Shown here: positions 19,159-26,363 of the stretch, piece by piece
Layout: each line of letters opens with the position of its first letter
Numbering within the stretch: the first letter of the stretch is position 1
Assembly (NCBI GenBank): GCA_964646205.1
Contig: CAZYAZ010000001.1
Location: 124,001-188,000 of the forward strand
DNA from: UBA8437 sp964646205
Lineage (GTDB): Bacteria > Planctomycetota > Planctomycetia > Planctomycetales > Planctomycetaceae
Reading direction: 5' to 3'
DNA: 64,000 nt
Notes under the pieces: model-generated
Databases searched by the model: none
What the model was told of the DNA's origin: nothing
The model's input: the letters and a program-made list of their open reading frames with translations, nothing else
Position numbers and translations under genes: made by a program

Positions 19159-20115
19159 ATGTCACACAGTTCACATCCGACCGCCGCACCGCCATTGCAG
19201 ATGGGCCTCAAGCTGGCCAATTCGAAACTCTGTCTCTGGCTGTTCCTGGGCACCGAGATCATGTTCTTCACCGCCCTGATCGGCACCTACATCGTGGTGC
19301 GACTCTCGTCGGTCGACGCCGACGGGAACGGGGCCTGGCCCAGCAACGAGATCACGCACATCGTGACAATCGCCGGCGCGATCAACACCTTCGTGTTGAT
19401 TGGCTCGAGTTTCCTGGTGGTCAGGGCACACGAACGGATTGCCCACGGAAAGTTCAAAGACGGCCTGCAGGATCTGCTACTGGTTTTCGCCTGTGCTGTC
19501 CTGTTCCTGGGCATCAAGGGTTACGAATACCAGGGCAAGTGGTCCCGTGACATCCTGCCGGGACGGATCTCAGAGACGCGGTTGCAGGCCGTCGAGAAGG
19601 CGGTCGGACAAATTGGTTCCGTCGCCGCTCTTGACGCCGAGAGAATCGGAGGAGATGCAGCCAAGGCCGAACTCGGCAAGGAGCATTCGCAACTGGAAAA
19701 CCTGTTGCGGCAGGAGAAACTGACGCTGGAAGTGATGGAAGCGAAAGTTGTCACGCTGACCAAGAACCAGTCCTACGGTGACCAGATCGCTTCACACGTC
19801 ATGATGGCGACGATCTACCACGACCGAACCCGTGACGAGGACGGCAATCTGGTCCCGCTCGACCACGAGCACCATGCCGCCTACTACATCCCTTATGGGA
19901 ACCTGTTCGCCTCGTGTTACTTCACGATCACCGGGTTCCACGCGATCCACGTCATCGTCGGGATGATCATCTTCTTCTTCCCGCTCAAGAAGGGCCTGAC
20001 CCAGGGACTCGACGAGAGCGACGCCCAGTACGTCGAGAATGCCGGCCTGTACTGGCACTTTGTCGACCTGGTCTGGATCTTCCTGTTCCCACTGATCTAC
20101 ATCGTTCAATTCTGA
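19159..20115 (+). CDS. coxC: Cytochrome c oxidase subunit III with long coiled-coil insertion
   Basis: 318 residues, whereas short five-helix CoxC proteins have about 200. Helices 1-3 and 4-5 are normal (LGTEIMFFTALIGTYI; YHWF-like YWHFVDLVWIFLFPL near the end). Between helix 3 (about residue 125) and helix 4 (about residue 245) is a soluble insertion rich in Glu, Lys, Leu and Ala (KAELGKEHSQLENLLRQEK). With the N-terminus in the cytoplasm, this insertion would lie on the periplasmic side. It lies 27 bases after ctaB. Confidence 0.92.
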   Translation: MSHSSHPTAAPPLQMGLKLANSKLCLWLFLGTEIMFFTALIGTYIVVRLSSVDADGNGAWPSNEITHIVTIAGAINTFVLIGSSFLVVRAHERIAHGKFKDGLQDLLLVFACAVLFLGIKGYEYQGKWSRDILPGRISETRLQAVEKAVGQIGSVAALDAERIGGDAAKAELGKEHSQLENLLRQEKLTLEVMEAKVVTLTKNQSYGDQIASHVMMATIYHDRTRDEDGNLVPLDHEHHAAYYIPYGNLFASCYFTITGFHAIHVIVGMIIFFFPLKKGLTQGLDESDAQYVENAGLYWHFVDLVWIFLFPLIYIVQF

Positions 20116-20130
20116 CGCGGAGCCGGCCTG

Positions 20131-20502
20131 ATGGCTGACCACGAATCACACGACAAGATTTACATGAAGGTCTTCGTGGCACTGTGTGTCTTCACAGTGC
20201 TCTCGGCCCTCGCAGATTTGGCCAAGGAGGCCTCACCGGGTGTGGTCGGCGTGGTCGTGCTGGCCATCGCTGCTGCCAAGGCTGCCTGCGTGATGCTGTT
20301 CTTCATGCACCTGAAATGGGAGCGGGGCTGGAAGTACGTGCTGCTGGCTCCCACGACCATCCTGGCCATCGGTTTTCCGATCGCGCTGATGCCCGACATT
20401 GGCTGGAGCTATTACCACCGGGTGCCCACCGAGACCATGATTGAAGCCGGGCACGACAACGACTCGCACGGCGAGACAGCTACAGACAACGGCGACCACT
20501 AG
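20131..20502 (+). CDS. coxD: Cytochrome c oxidase subunit IV
   Basis: 123 residues with three predicted helices (MKVFVALCVFTVLSALADL; VVVLAIAAAKAACVMLFFMH; VLLAPTTILAIGFPIALMP). This is the pattern of the small prokaryotic subunit IV family (COX4_pro), including the LFFMHLKWE turn. A His/Asp-rich C-terminal tail follows. It lies 15 bases after coxC and three bases before the next gene, so it belongs to the same unit. Confidence 0.9.
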   Translation: MADHESHDKIYMKVFVALCVFTVLSALADLAKEASPGVVGVVVLAIAAAKAACVMLFFMHLKWERGWKYVLLAPTTILAIGFPIALMPDIGWSYYHRVPTETMIEAGHDNDSHGETATDNGDH

Positions 20503-20505
20503 ACC

Positions 20506-20952
20506 ATGCCCTCCTGGGTCTCGTCATTGCCGGCAGTCAACGCCAGTCTCAACGGACTGGCCTTTGTCTTGCTCGTGATCGGATGGGTACTGATCCGCCG
20601 CGGACACCGTGACGCCCACAAGAAGACAATGCTGGCCGCGTTTGGCACCTCGATCCTCTTCCTGGTCGTCTACCTGGTCTACCACGGCGCCATGGTGCAC
20701 TACACCGGCGAGGGCCAGGTCAAGTTCCAGGGCACCGGGGCTATTCGTACCGTCTATTTCGTGATTCTCATTTCACACGTGCTGCTGGCCATGGCCGTGC
20801 CGGTGCTGGCCATCCTGACCATCCGGCGGGGCCTGAAACAGCAATGGGAGTCCCACCGGCGAATCGCGAGAATCACGTTCCCGATCTGGGTGTACGTCTC
20901 GCTGACCGGGGTTATCATTTACCTGATGCTCTACCAGTGGAACCCGCAATGA
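20506..20952 (+). CDS. DUF420 membrane protein (CtaM-like)
   Basis: 148 residues, four helices, DUF420 family. Members such as CtaM of Staphylococcus are needed to assemble haem A oxidases. The histidine-bearing YLVYHGAMVHYTGEG and ISHVLLAMAVPVLA segments are conserved features. It sits at the end of the oxidase cluster, which agrees with an assembly role. Its stop overlaps the next start (ATGA at 20949). Confidence 0.87.
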   Translation: MPSWVSSLPAVNASLNGLAFVLLVIGWVLIRRGHRDAHKKTMLAAFGTSILFLVVYLVYHGAMVHYTGEGQVKFQGTGAIRTVYFVILISHVLLAMAVPVLAILTIRRGLKQQWESHRRIARITFPIWVYVSLTGVIIYLMLYQWNPQ

Positions 20953-21206
20953 CACGTCGCATCCTGTTGGCACTGGCGCTGACCGTGGGCACCTGGGGAT
21001 TCTCCCCGGCCGTGCCGGTGGCGACGGCGTGCCCGATGTGCAAGGCGGGTCTCGATGGTGACGACGCCCGTCCACGAGCCTACTTTGTCAGCATCCTGTT
21101 CATGCTCACCGTGCCACTGTGCCTGTTCAGCGGGCTCGGCTACGGACTCTGGCGACTCAGCCGCCAGGAAGCCGAACGCCTGCAGGCTGCAAACCACGAC
21201 GCCTGA
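20949..21206 (+). CDS. Small secreted or anchored CPMC protein, unknown function
   Basis: 85 residues. An N-terminal signal (ILLALALTVGTWGFSPAVPVATA) is followed at once by CPMCKAG, then one helix (AYFVSILFMLTVPLCLFSGLGYGLW). The CxxC with a middle Met just outside the membrane suggests metal (copper) binding or thiol chemistry for the oxidase. This is inferred from motif and position only. The start is set by the ATGA overlap with the DUF420 gene; I do not recognise a named family. Confidence 0.75.
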   Translation: MTRRILLALALTVGTWGFSPAVPVATACPMCKAGLDGDDARPRAYFVSILFMLTVPLCLFSGLGYGLWRLSRQEAERLQAANHDA

Positions 21207-21219
21207 TCTCCCCGGGACC

Positions 21220-21675
21220 CTACTTGTCCTGCGAGAAACCCGTGCGGTCAAACAGGCAGTCCATCGCCAGCCACACGCTGCGGGCATGGCGCCACATCAC
21301 GATCGGGACACCGACGAAGACGGCCGCCAGCGGAAACGCCAATTGCGTGTTGGAGAGACCAAGCCCAAAGTGCAATCCCATGTACAGCACGACCAACAGG
21401 CTGCCGGTCCAGCCGTAGTTGACGTAGGTTGATCCCAGGAAGTACCCGCGATCCCGCTCGTACTTCAACCCGCACGCCTCGCACCGTTCGTGCATCACGA
21501 ACCACTTCCGGGTACCGGCAAACAGCCGTCCCACGCCACACCGGGGGCATCTCAACCGCCATGCCCGTCCAAGAATCGTCGATCCGCTCCGGTGGCTCAC
21601 CAGGCTGGCCCCGTGTCTCGTGTGAAAGATCAGTTCGCTGTGGCTGCTATACTCAACACCGTTTGCCACGTCCAT
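21220..21675 (-). CDS. DUF983 protein with two zinc-type CxxC pairs
   Basis: 151 residues. LRCPRCGVGRLF and CEACGLKYERD are the two CxxC pairs of the DUF983 family, followed by two membrane helices. DUF983 proteins often lie beside cox genes and are thought to help oxidase assembly; their precise role is unknown. The gene is convergent to the respiratory cluster and ends 13 bases from it. The N-terminal 30 residues before RLRCP look unlike the family, so the true start may be an internal GTG or TTG. Confidence 0.82.
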   Translation of the reverse strand: MDVANGVEYSSHSELIFHTRHGASLVSHRSGSTILGRAWRLRCPRCGVGRLFAGTRKWFVMHERCEACGLKYERDRGYFLGSTYVNYGWTGSLLVVLYMGLHFGLGLSNTQLAFPLAAVFVGVPIVMWRHARSVWLAMDCLFDRTGFSQDK

Positions 21676-21716
21676 CCAGGCCGCTCACAACAGTTGCTCC
21701 ACCAGGAGACTCCACC

Positions 21717-23189
21717 GTGCTTCGCCCAATCCGTGTCCCGGCTCCATTCCTGCTCGCCATCCTTGTTGTGACGGCGTCGTTGTCGGCCGCCGAGCACCGC
21801 AATGTCGTGCTGTTCGTCGTGGACGACCAGGGATTCCAGGCCGGTTGTTATGGCAACAAGGTCATCAAGACGCCAGCCATCGATTCCCTGGCTGCTGCCG
21901 GAACCCGTTTCTTGCGGGCCCACTGCACCACGGCCAGTTGCAGCGCCAGCCGCAGCGTGCTGATGACCGGCCTCCACAACCACTCGATTGGCCACTATGG
22001 GCACGCTCACGGTTACAGCCATTTCAGCACCTACGAAGCGGTTCCCACCCTGCCGGTGCTGATGGCCGACGCAGGATACCGCACCTGCTCGATCGGCAAG
22101 TATCACCTCGCCCCCCGGGCGACCTATCGATTCCAGGAGTACCGCAACAAGGGTGTGCAGGGGAACCGCAACGCCGTGCAAATGGGCAAGAATGCCCGTG
22201 ACTGGATCGCCCAGGACGACAGCAAGCCCTTCTTTCTTTACTTCTGCACCTCCGATCCCCATCGCGGCGGTGGCCCCGATGGATACGCCAACTACAACGA
22301 CGATCCGGACCACTACCCCGGCGTGACCCCTGTGAGATACAAACCGACCGATGTTGTTGTTCCCCCCTGGCTGCCCGACAAGCCGGAGGTGCGTCAGGAA
22401 CTCGCCGAGTACTACCAGGCGATCTCTCGACTGGACCAGGGGCTGGGAGTCCTGTTGCAGGCGCTCAAGGACACCGGCCACTGGGACGACACGTTGATCC
22501 TGTTCCTCTCCGACAACGGTCCCCCGTTCCCGGGCGCCAAGACGAATCTCTACGAGCCGGGTATGAACCTGCCCCTGATCGTTCGCAATCCACTGGAGAA
22601 GACCCACGGTGGGACCACCGACGCCCTGGTCACCTGGTCGGACATCACGCCCACGATTCTCGACTTCTGTGGCATCACGCCAAAAGCACGCCCGGTATTT
22701 CGCCCCGGCGCCAACGGCGATCCACCGCGCCGAAGGGGACCCGATCGACCGGTCACCTTCCACGGTCGCTCGTTCCTGAAAACACTCTCGCAACCCAGGG
22801 CCAAGGGCTTCGACGAGGTCTTCGCGTCTCACACGTTTCACGAGATCACGATGTATTACCCGATGCGAGTGGTGATCTCGGGTCGCTACAAGTACATCTT
22901 CAATATCGCTCACCAACTCCCCTACCCCTTCGCCAGCGACCTCTTCGCCTCACCCACATGGCAGGGCGTGCTCAAACGCAAGGACACGCTCTACGGCAAG
23001 CGAACGGTCTATGCCTACCTGCACCGCCCGCGTCATGAACTCTATGACCTGCAGGCCGATCCCGACGAGATCACCAACCTGGCCTACCAGCCGGAGCACC
23101 AGGAGCGACTGAAGGCACTCCAGGAGAAACTGAAAGCGTGGCAACGTCGCACCCGCGACCCCTGGTTCCTGAAGTGGCGATACGAGTAG
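21717..23189 (+). CDS. Secreted sulfatase (formylglycine type)
   Basis: 490 residues. I chose GTG 21717, preceded by AGGAGA, because it gives a clean signal peptide (RVPAPFLLAILVVTASLSAA). VLFVVDDQG holds the metal-binding Asp pair, and TASCSASRSVLMTG is the C-x-A-x-R signature in which Cys becomes formylglycine. LSDNGPPFPG is the second metal and substrate site, and LYDLQADPDEITNLA is the usual C-terminal motif. It should remove sulfate from polysaccharides in the periplasm or outside. No maturase gene lies nearby. Confidence 0.93.
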   Translation: MLRPIRVPAPFLLAILVVTASLSAAEHRNVVLFVVDDQGFQAGCYGNKVIKTPAIDSLAAAGTRFLRAHCTTASCSASRSVLMTGLHNHSIGHYGHAHGYSHFSTYEAVPTLPVLMADAGYRTCSIGKYHLAPRATYRFQEYRNKGVQGNRNAVQMGKNARDWIAQDDSKPFFLYFCTSDPHRGGGPDGYANYNDDPDHYPGVTPVRYKPTDVVVPPWLPDKPEVRQELAEYYQAISRLDQGLGVLLQALKDTGHWDDTLILFLSDNGPPFPGAKTNLYEPGMNLPLIVRNPLEKTHGGTTDALVTWSDITPTILDFCGITPKARPVFRPGANGDPPRRRGPDRPVTFHGRSFLKTLSQPRAKGFDEVFASHTFHEITMYYPMRVVISGRYKYIFNIAHQLPYPFASDLFASPTWQGVLKRKDTLYGKRTVYAYLHRPRHELYDLQADPDEITNLAYQPEHQERLKALQEKLKAWQRRTRDPWFLKWRYE

Positions 23190-23226
23190 GAGGTGGCCCG
23201 GTTGGCGAGAACGCGGCCGGATCGCA

Positions 23227-25560
23227 CTACCTCAGGTTCAGCGGATCCACGTCGATCACCGATTCGACCGAGGGATGCTTGGGCAGGTCGCTGACCACCG
23301 AGAGCCACAGTTCACGGATCGCCTCGGGGGTCTCAGCTGCCAACTGCAGGTGAAACCTGTAATAGTTCTTCACCCGGGAGATCGGGGCGGGTGCCGGTCC
23401 CAGGATCCTGACCGCGGGAGGATCCGGTTGTGCCTTGCGGAGAACCTCGGCTGTGCCACGGGCTACGTCGGCCACCGCCAGTTCATCGGGGCTTCGCAGG
23501 ATCACACGGGCGAGCGAGGTGAAGGGTGGTGTCAGCGTGGCACGACGATGTGCCAACTCGTGTGTCACGAAGCTCGCGTAATCGTGCTCGCATGCCAACC
23601 GAATCGCCGGATCGTCCGGACAAGCCGACTGCACCAGCACGCGTCCGCCTCGCTCGCTGCGACCAGTTCTACCGGCCACCTGGGCGATCAGTTGAAAGGT
23701 CCGCTCGGAGGCCCGGATGTCTGGCTGGTGCAACATCGTGTCCGCGTCAACCACTCCCACGAGTGTCACGTTGGGGAAATCCAGTCCCTTGGCGATCATC
23801 TGCGTTCCCAGCAGGATCTGGGCCTCTCCGCTACGAAACTGCTCCAGGGCCCGGTCGTGGCTGCCCGGACGGCGCATCGAATCGCTGTCCATTCGAAGAA
23901 CCTTTGCCTCGGGAAACCGACGTCGCACCTCGTCTTCCAGTTTCTGTGTACCAACACCAAGCAACTTCAAACCCCGTTTGCCACACCCGGGGCACTCCGA
24001 CGGCGGCTCGGCCTGATAGTCACACACGTGACAGACCACGGCCCGTCGATCACGGTGCCACGTCAGCGTGACATCACAGGCCCCGCACCGCATCCCCTGC
24101 CCACAGGCCCGACACCACACGGCCGGCGAGTGTCCTCGAAGATTCAAGAACAGGATCGCCTGGCCATCGTCATCGAGTGCCTGCTTGATGAACGTCTCCA
24201 GTGCCTGCCCAATGGCCACGCCCGAACGGATGCGACGGTCGTTGCGGGTGTCGACCAGTGAGACAGGCGGCATTGGACGATCGTCGATCCGGGCGGGCAA
24301 GGAGAGCAACTGATCCCCGCCGGTTTCGGCCGCCAGCCAACTCTCGAGCATCGGCGTCGCCGAACCCAGGACCAGTGGCACACCGGCCAATTCGGCCCGC
24401 CGCCGTGCCACTGCCCGCGCGTGGTACCTGGGAGTCGACTCCTGCTTGAACGTCGTCTCGTGTTCCTCGTCGATCACGATCAGGCCCAGGTGCGGGGTCG
24501 GAGCAAACACCGCGCTGCGGGCACCGACAATGACCTGGACTTCACCCCTGGCGATCCTCTGCCAGTGAAAGTGTCGCTCGGCATCTCCCAGGTGGCTGTG
24601 CAACACGGCCACGCTATCGAAACGACTACGGAAACGTCGTATTGTCTGTGGCGTCAGGCTGATCTCGGGAACCAGCACGATCGCCTGCCGCCCGTAGGCC
24701 ACCACCTCGCGAATCGCCTGGATGTACACCTCCGTCTTGCCACTTCCGGTCACGCCGTGCAGCAGAATTGTCCGGTGCTGTTGGTCTCGCAGGTGCTCAA
24801 CGATCTTCTCCAACGCCAGCCGCTGATCGTTGTTGAGCGTAAGATCCTGCTCACGGGTCACCTCCCCGGCGGATGCTTCCGATTCACTCGGATCGATTCG
24901 CCGGGATTCGGTCTCCAGGAACCCCTTCTTCCTCAGGCTCTCGATCGGGGAATTCCCGCACCCGGCAGCCCGGGTCAGTTCCTCGAAACGCATCGGCCGC
25001 CCCGCTTCGTTCAACGCCGCCACCACCGCCTGCTGCTTCTTCGGCAGGGACTCGACACCCGGGTCCCCCAGGCGTTGCAGGAAGTCACCGGGCAGTCCGA
25101 AAAACCTCACCATCCGCGTTCCCGCCTGTCGTTTGACTCCCGCGGGAATCACGCTTTCGAGAACCTGGCCCCACCCGCAGAGGTAGCGATAAGCAATCCA
25201 CCGTGTCAGTTCGAGCATGGTCGCATCGACCAGTGGATGAGCATCGACGATCGAGTCGATCTGTTTCAATTTTCCCAGCGTTCCAGGAGGCCGTTCCAGC
25301 CCGACGCAAAATCCCACCGTCGATCGGTTGCCTCGCCCAAACGGCACGCGAACCCGCTGGCCTGGAGCCAGGTGATCCCTCAATTCGTCGGGGACCAGGT
25401 AATGAAACGCGGTGTCCAGGGGACGATTGAACACGACCTGGGCAGCCAGGCAATCGGCCGCGGCCGCGGCCTCCCAGCCCAGGGACGGATCCTCGCCGGA
25501 CGAATCGGGAGCCGATTCCGGCCCCAGGTCAAAGAGACTCTGCTGGCGTGGGCGACTCAA
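23227..25560 (-). CDS. priA: Primosomal helicase PriA
   Basis: 777 residues, full length. It restarts stalled replication forks by 3'-5' unwinding and loading of the replicative helicase. The N-terminal 3'BD domain (FNRPLDTAFHYLVP) is followed by Walker A GVTGSGKTEVY, Walker B IDEEH, and two zinc clusters formed by WCRACGQGMRCGAC and CHVCDYQAEPPSECPGCG. Motif VI (QVAGRTGRSERGG) is complete. The first residues contain QQSLF (6-10), close to the sliding-clamp-binding consensus QL(S/D)LF. It is divergent from nadD. Confidence 0.96.
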   Translation of the reverse strand: MSRPRQQSLFDLGPESAPDSSGEDPSLGWEAAAAADCLAAQVVFNRPLDTAFHYLVPDELRDHLAPGQRVRVPFGRGNRSTVGFCVGLERPPGTLGKLKQIDSIVDAHPLVDATMLELTRWIAYRYLCGWGQVLESVIPAGVKRQAGTRMVRFFGLPGDFLQRLGDPGVESLPKKQQAVVAALNEAGRPMRFEELTRAAGCGNSPIESLRKKGFLETESRRIDPSESEASAGEVTREQDLTLNNDQRLALEKIVEHLRDQQHRTILLHGVTGSGKTEVYIQAIREVVAYGRQAIVLVPEISLTPQTIRRFRSRFDSVAVLHSHLGDAERHFHWQRIARGEVQVIVGARSAVFAPTPHLGLIVIDEEHETTFKQESTPRYHARAVARRRAELAGVPLVLGSATPMLESWLAAETGGDQLLSLPARIDDRPMPPVSLVDTRNDRRIRSGVAIGQALETFIKQALDDDGQAILFLNLRGHSPAVWCRACGQGMRCGACDVTLTWHRDRRAVVCHVCDYQAEPPSECPGCGKRGLKLLGVGTQKLEDEVRRRFPEAKVLRMDSDSMRRPGSHDRALEQFRSGEAQILLGTQMIAKGLDFPNVTLVGVVDADTMLHQPDIRASERTFQLIAQVAGRTGRSERGGRVLVQSACPDDPAIRLACEHDYASFVTHELAHRRATLTPPFTSLARVILRSPDELAVADVARGTAEVLRKAQPDPPAVRILGPAPAPISRVKNYYRFHLQLAAETPEAIRELWLSVVSDLPKHPSVESVIDVDPLNLR

Positions 25561-25613
25561 CGCGGAGATCCTTCCTTCCGAGGGTCTGGCACGGGCGGTA
25601 GGATTCTAGCAGC

Positions 25614-25627
25614 TTGTCGACCGACAA
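25614..25627. repeat. Inverted repeat in priA-nadD divergent region
   Basis: TTGTCG (25614-25619), two bases, CGACAA (25622-25627). It lies between the two divergent starts and could be a small operator. No known regulator matches it by eye. Confidence 0.3.
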
Positions 25628-25645
25628 CCACGTGGGACTGACTCG

Positions 25646-26218
25646 ATGCGACTGGGCGTTTTCGGCGGGGCATTCGACCCTGTTCATACCGGCCACCTGA
25701 TTCTCGCGTCCGAATGCCGTGAGCAGTTGGACCTCGACGCCGTCTGGCTGGTTCCCAGCGGCACACCGCCGCACAAGAATCCCGGGGAACTGGCCAACGC
25801 GGACGCCCGCGTCCAGATGCTCGAACTGGCGACGGCCGGGGACCCCGGATTGGTTGTCAGCCGGATCGAGGTCGACCGCGACGGGGTGTCGTTCACCGTC
25901 GACACACTCGAGACAATCATCGCCACCACGCCCGGATGCGAGTTGTTCCTGCTACTGGGAGCCGATTCGGCCACCGACCTGGTCAATTGGCATCGGCCCG
26001 AGCGGATCTGCGAGTTGGCGACAGTCGTGGCAGTCAACCGCGGCGAGACAGTCGGCAAATCCCTGTTGGAGGAATGTCAAATCCGGCAGATCCGGATGCC
26101 CGCTATCGAAATCGCCTCAAGCGAAATCCGGAAACGGATTCGCCAGGGCCAAGGCGTCCGTCACCTGTTGCCACGGGCCGTCGAAGTCTACCTGCAAGAA
26201 CACGAGTTGTACTCGTAA
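25646..26218 (+). CDS. nadD: Nicotinate-nucleotide adenylyltransferase
   Basis: 190 residues, normal length. It joins nicotinate mononucleotide and ATP to give deamido-NAD in NAD synthesis. GGAFDPVHTGHL is the nucleotidyltransferase (T/H)xGH signature, and PSGTPPHK is the substrate loop. IASSEIRKRI near the end is a slight variant of the SSTxIR motif. It is cytoplasmic and appears to be a single gene, because a strong promoter for the next gene lies just downstream. Confidence 0.95.
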   Translation: MRLGVFGGAFDPVHTGHLILASECREQLDLDAVWLVPSGTPPHKNPGELANADARVQMLELATAGDPGLVVSRIEVDRDGVSFTVDTLETIIATTPGCELFLLLGADSATDLVNWHRPERICELATVVAVNRGETVGKSLLEECQIRQIRMPAIEIASSEIRKRIRQGQGVRHLLPRAVEVYLQEHELYS

Positions 26219-26300
26219 CCCAACGGCCAGGATGCAAGATTGGCGCAGTTCCAACGAACAACTTCTCGTCAATTCCCGCATCAGGACGCACAGCCGGAAT

Positions 26301-26330
26301 TTGACCCCACTTTTGCTTCCCTCCTATAAT
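26301..26330 (+). promoter_or_regulatory. Sigma-70-type promoter of the NfeD-like gene
   Basis: TTGACC (26301-26306), an 18-base spacer and TATAAT (26325-26330). This matches eleven of twelve consensus bases and is the best housekeeping promoter in the window. The transcript would start near 26337, with a leader of about 27 bases. Confidence 0.75.
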
Positions 26331-26363
26331 CCACGGTGAGATCCGTCATCCGGAGTGCGTCCG

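Noticed and set aside
23191..23216. Imperfect hairpin between sulfatase and priA as bidirectional terminator
   Set aside because: The stem has a two-base internal mismatch and no T-run on either strand.
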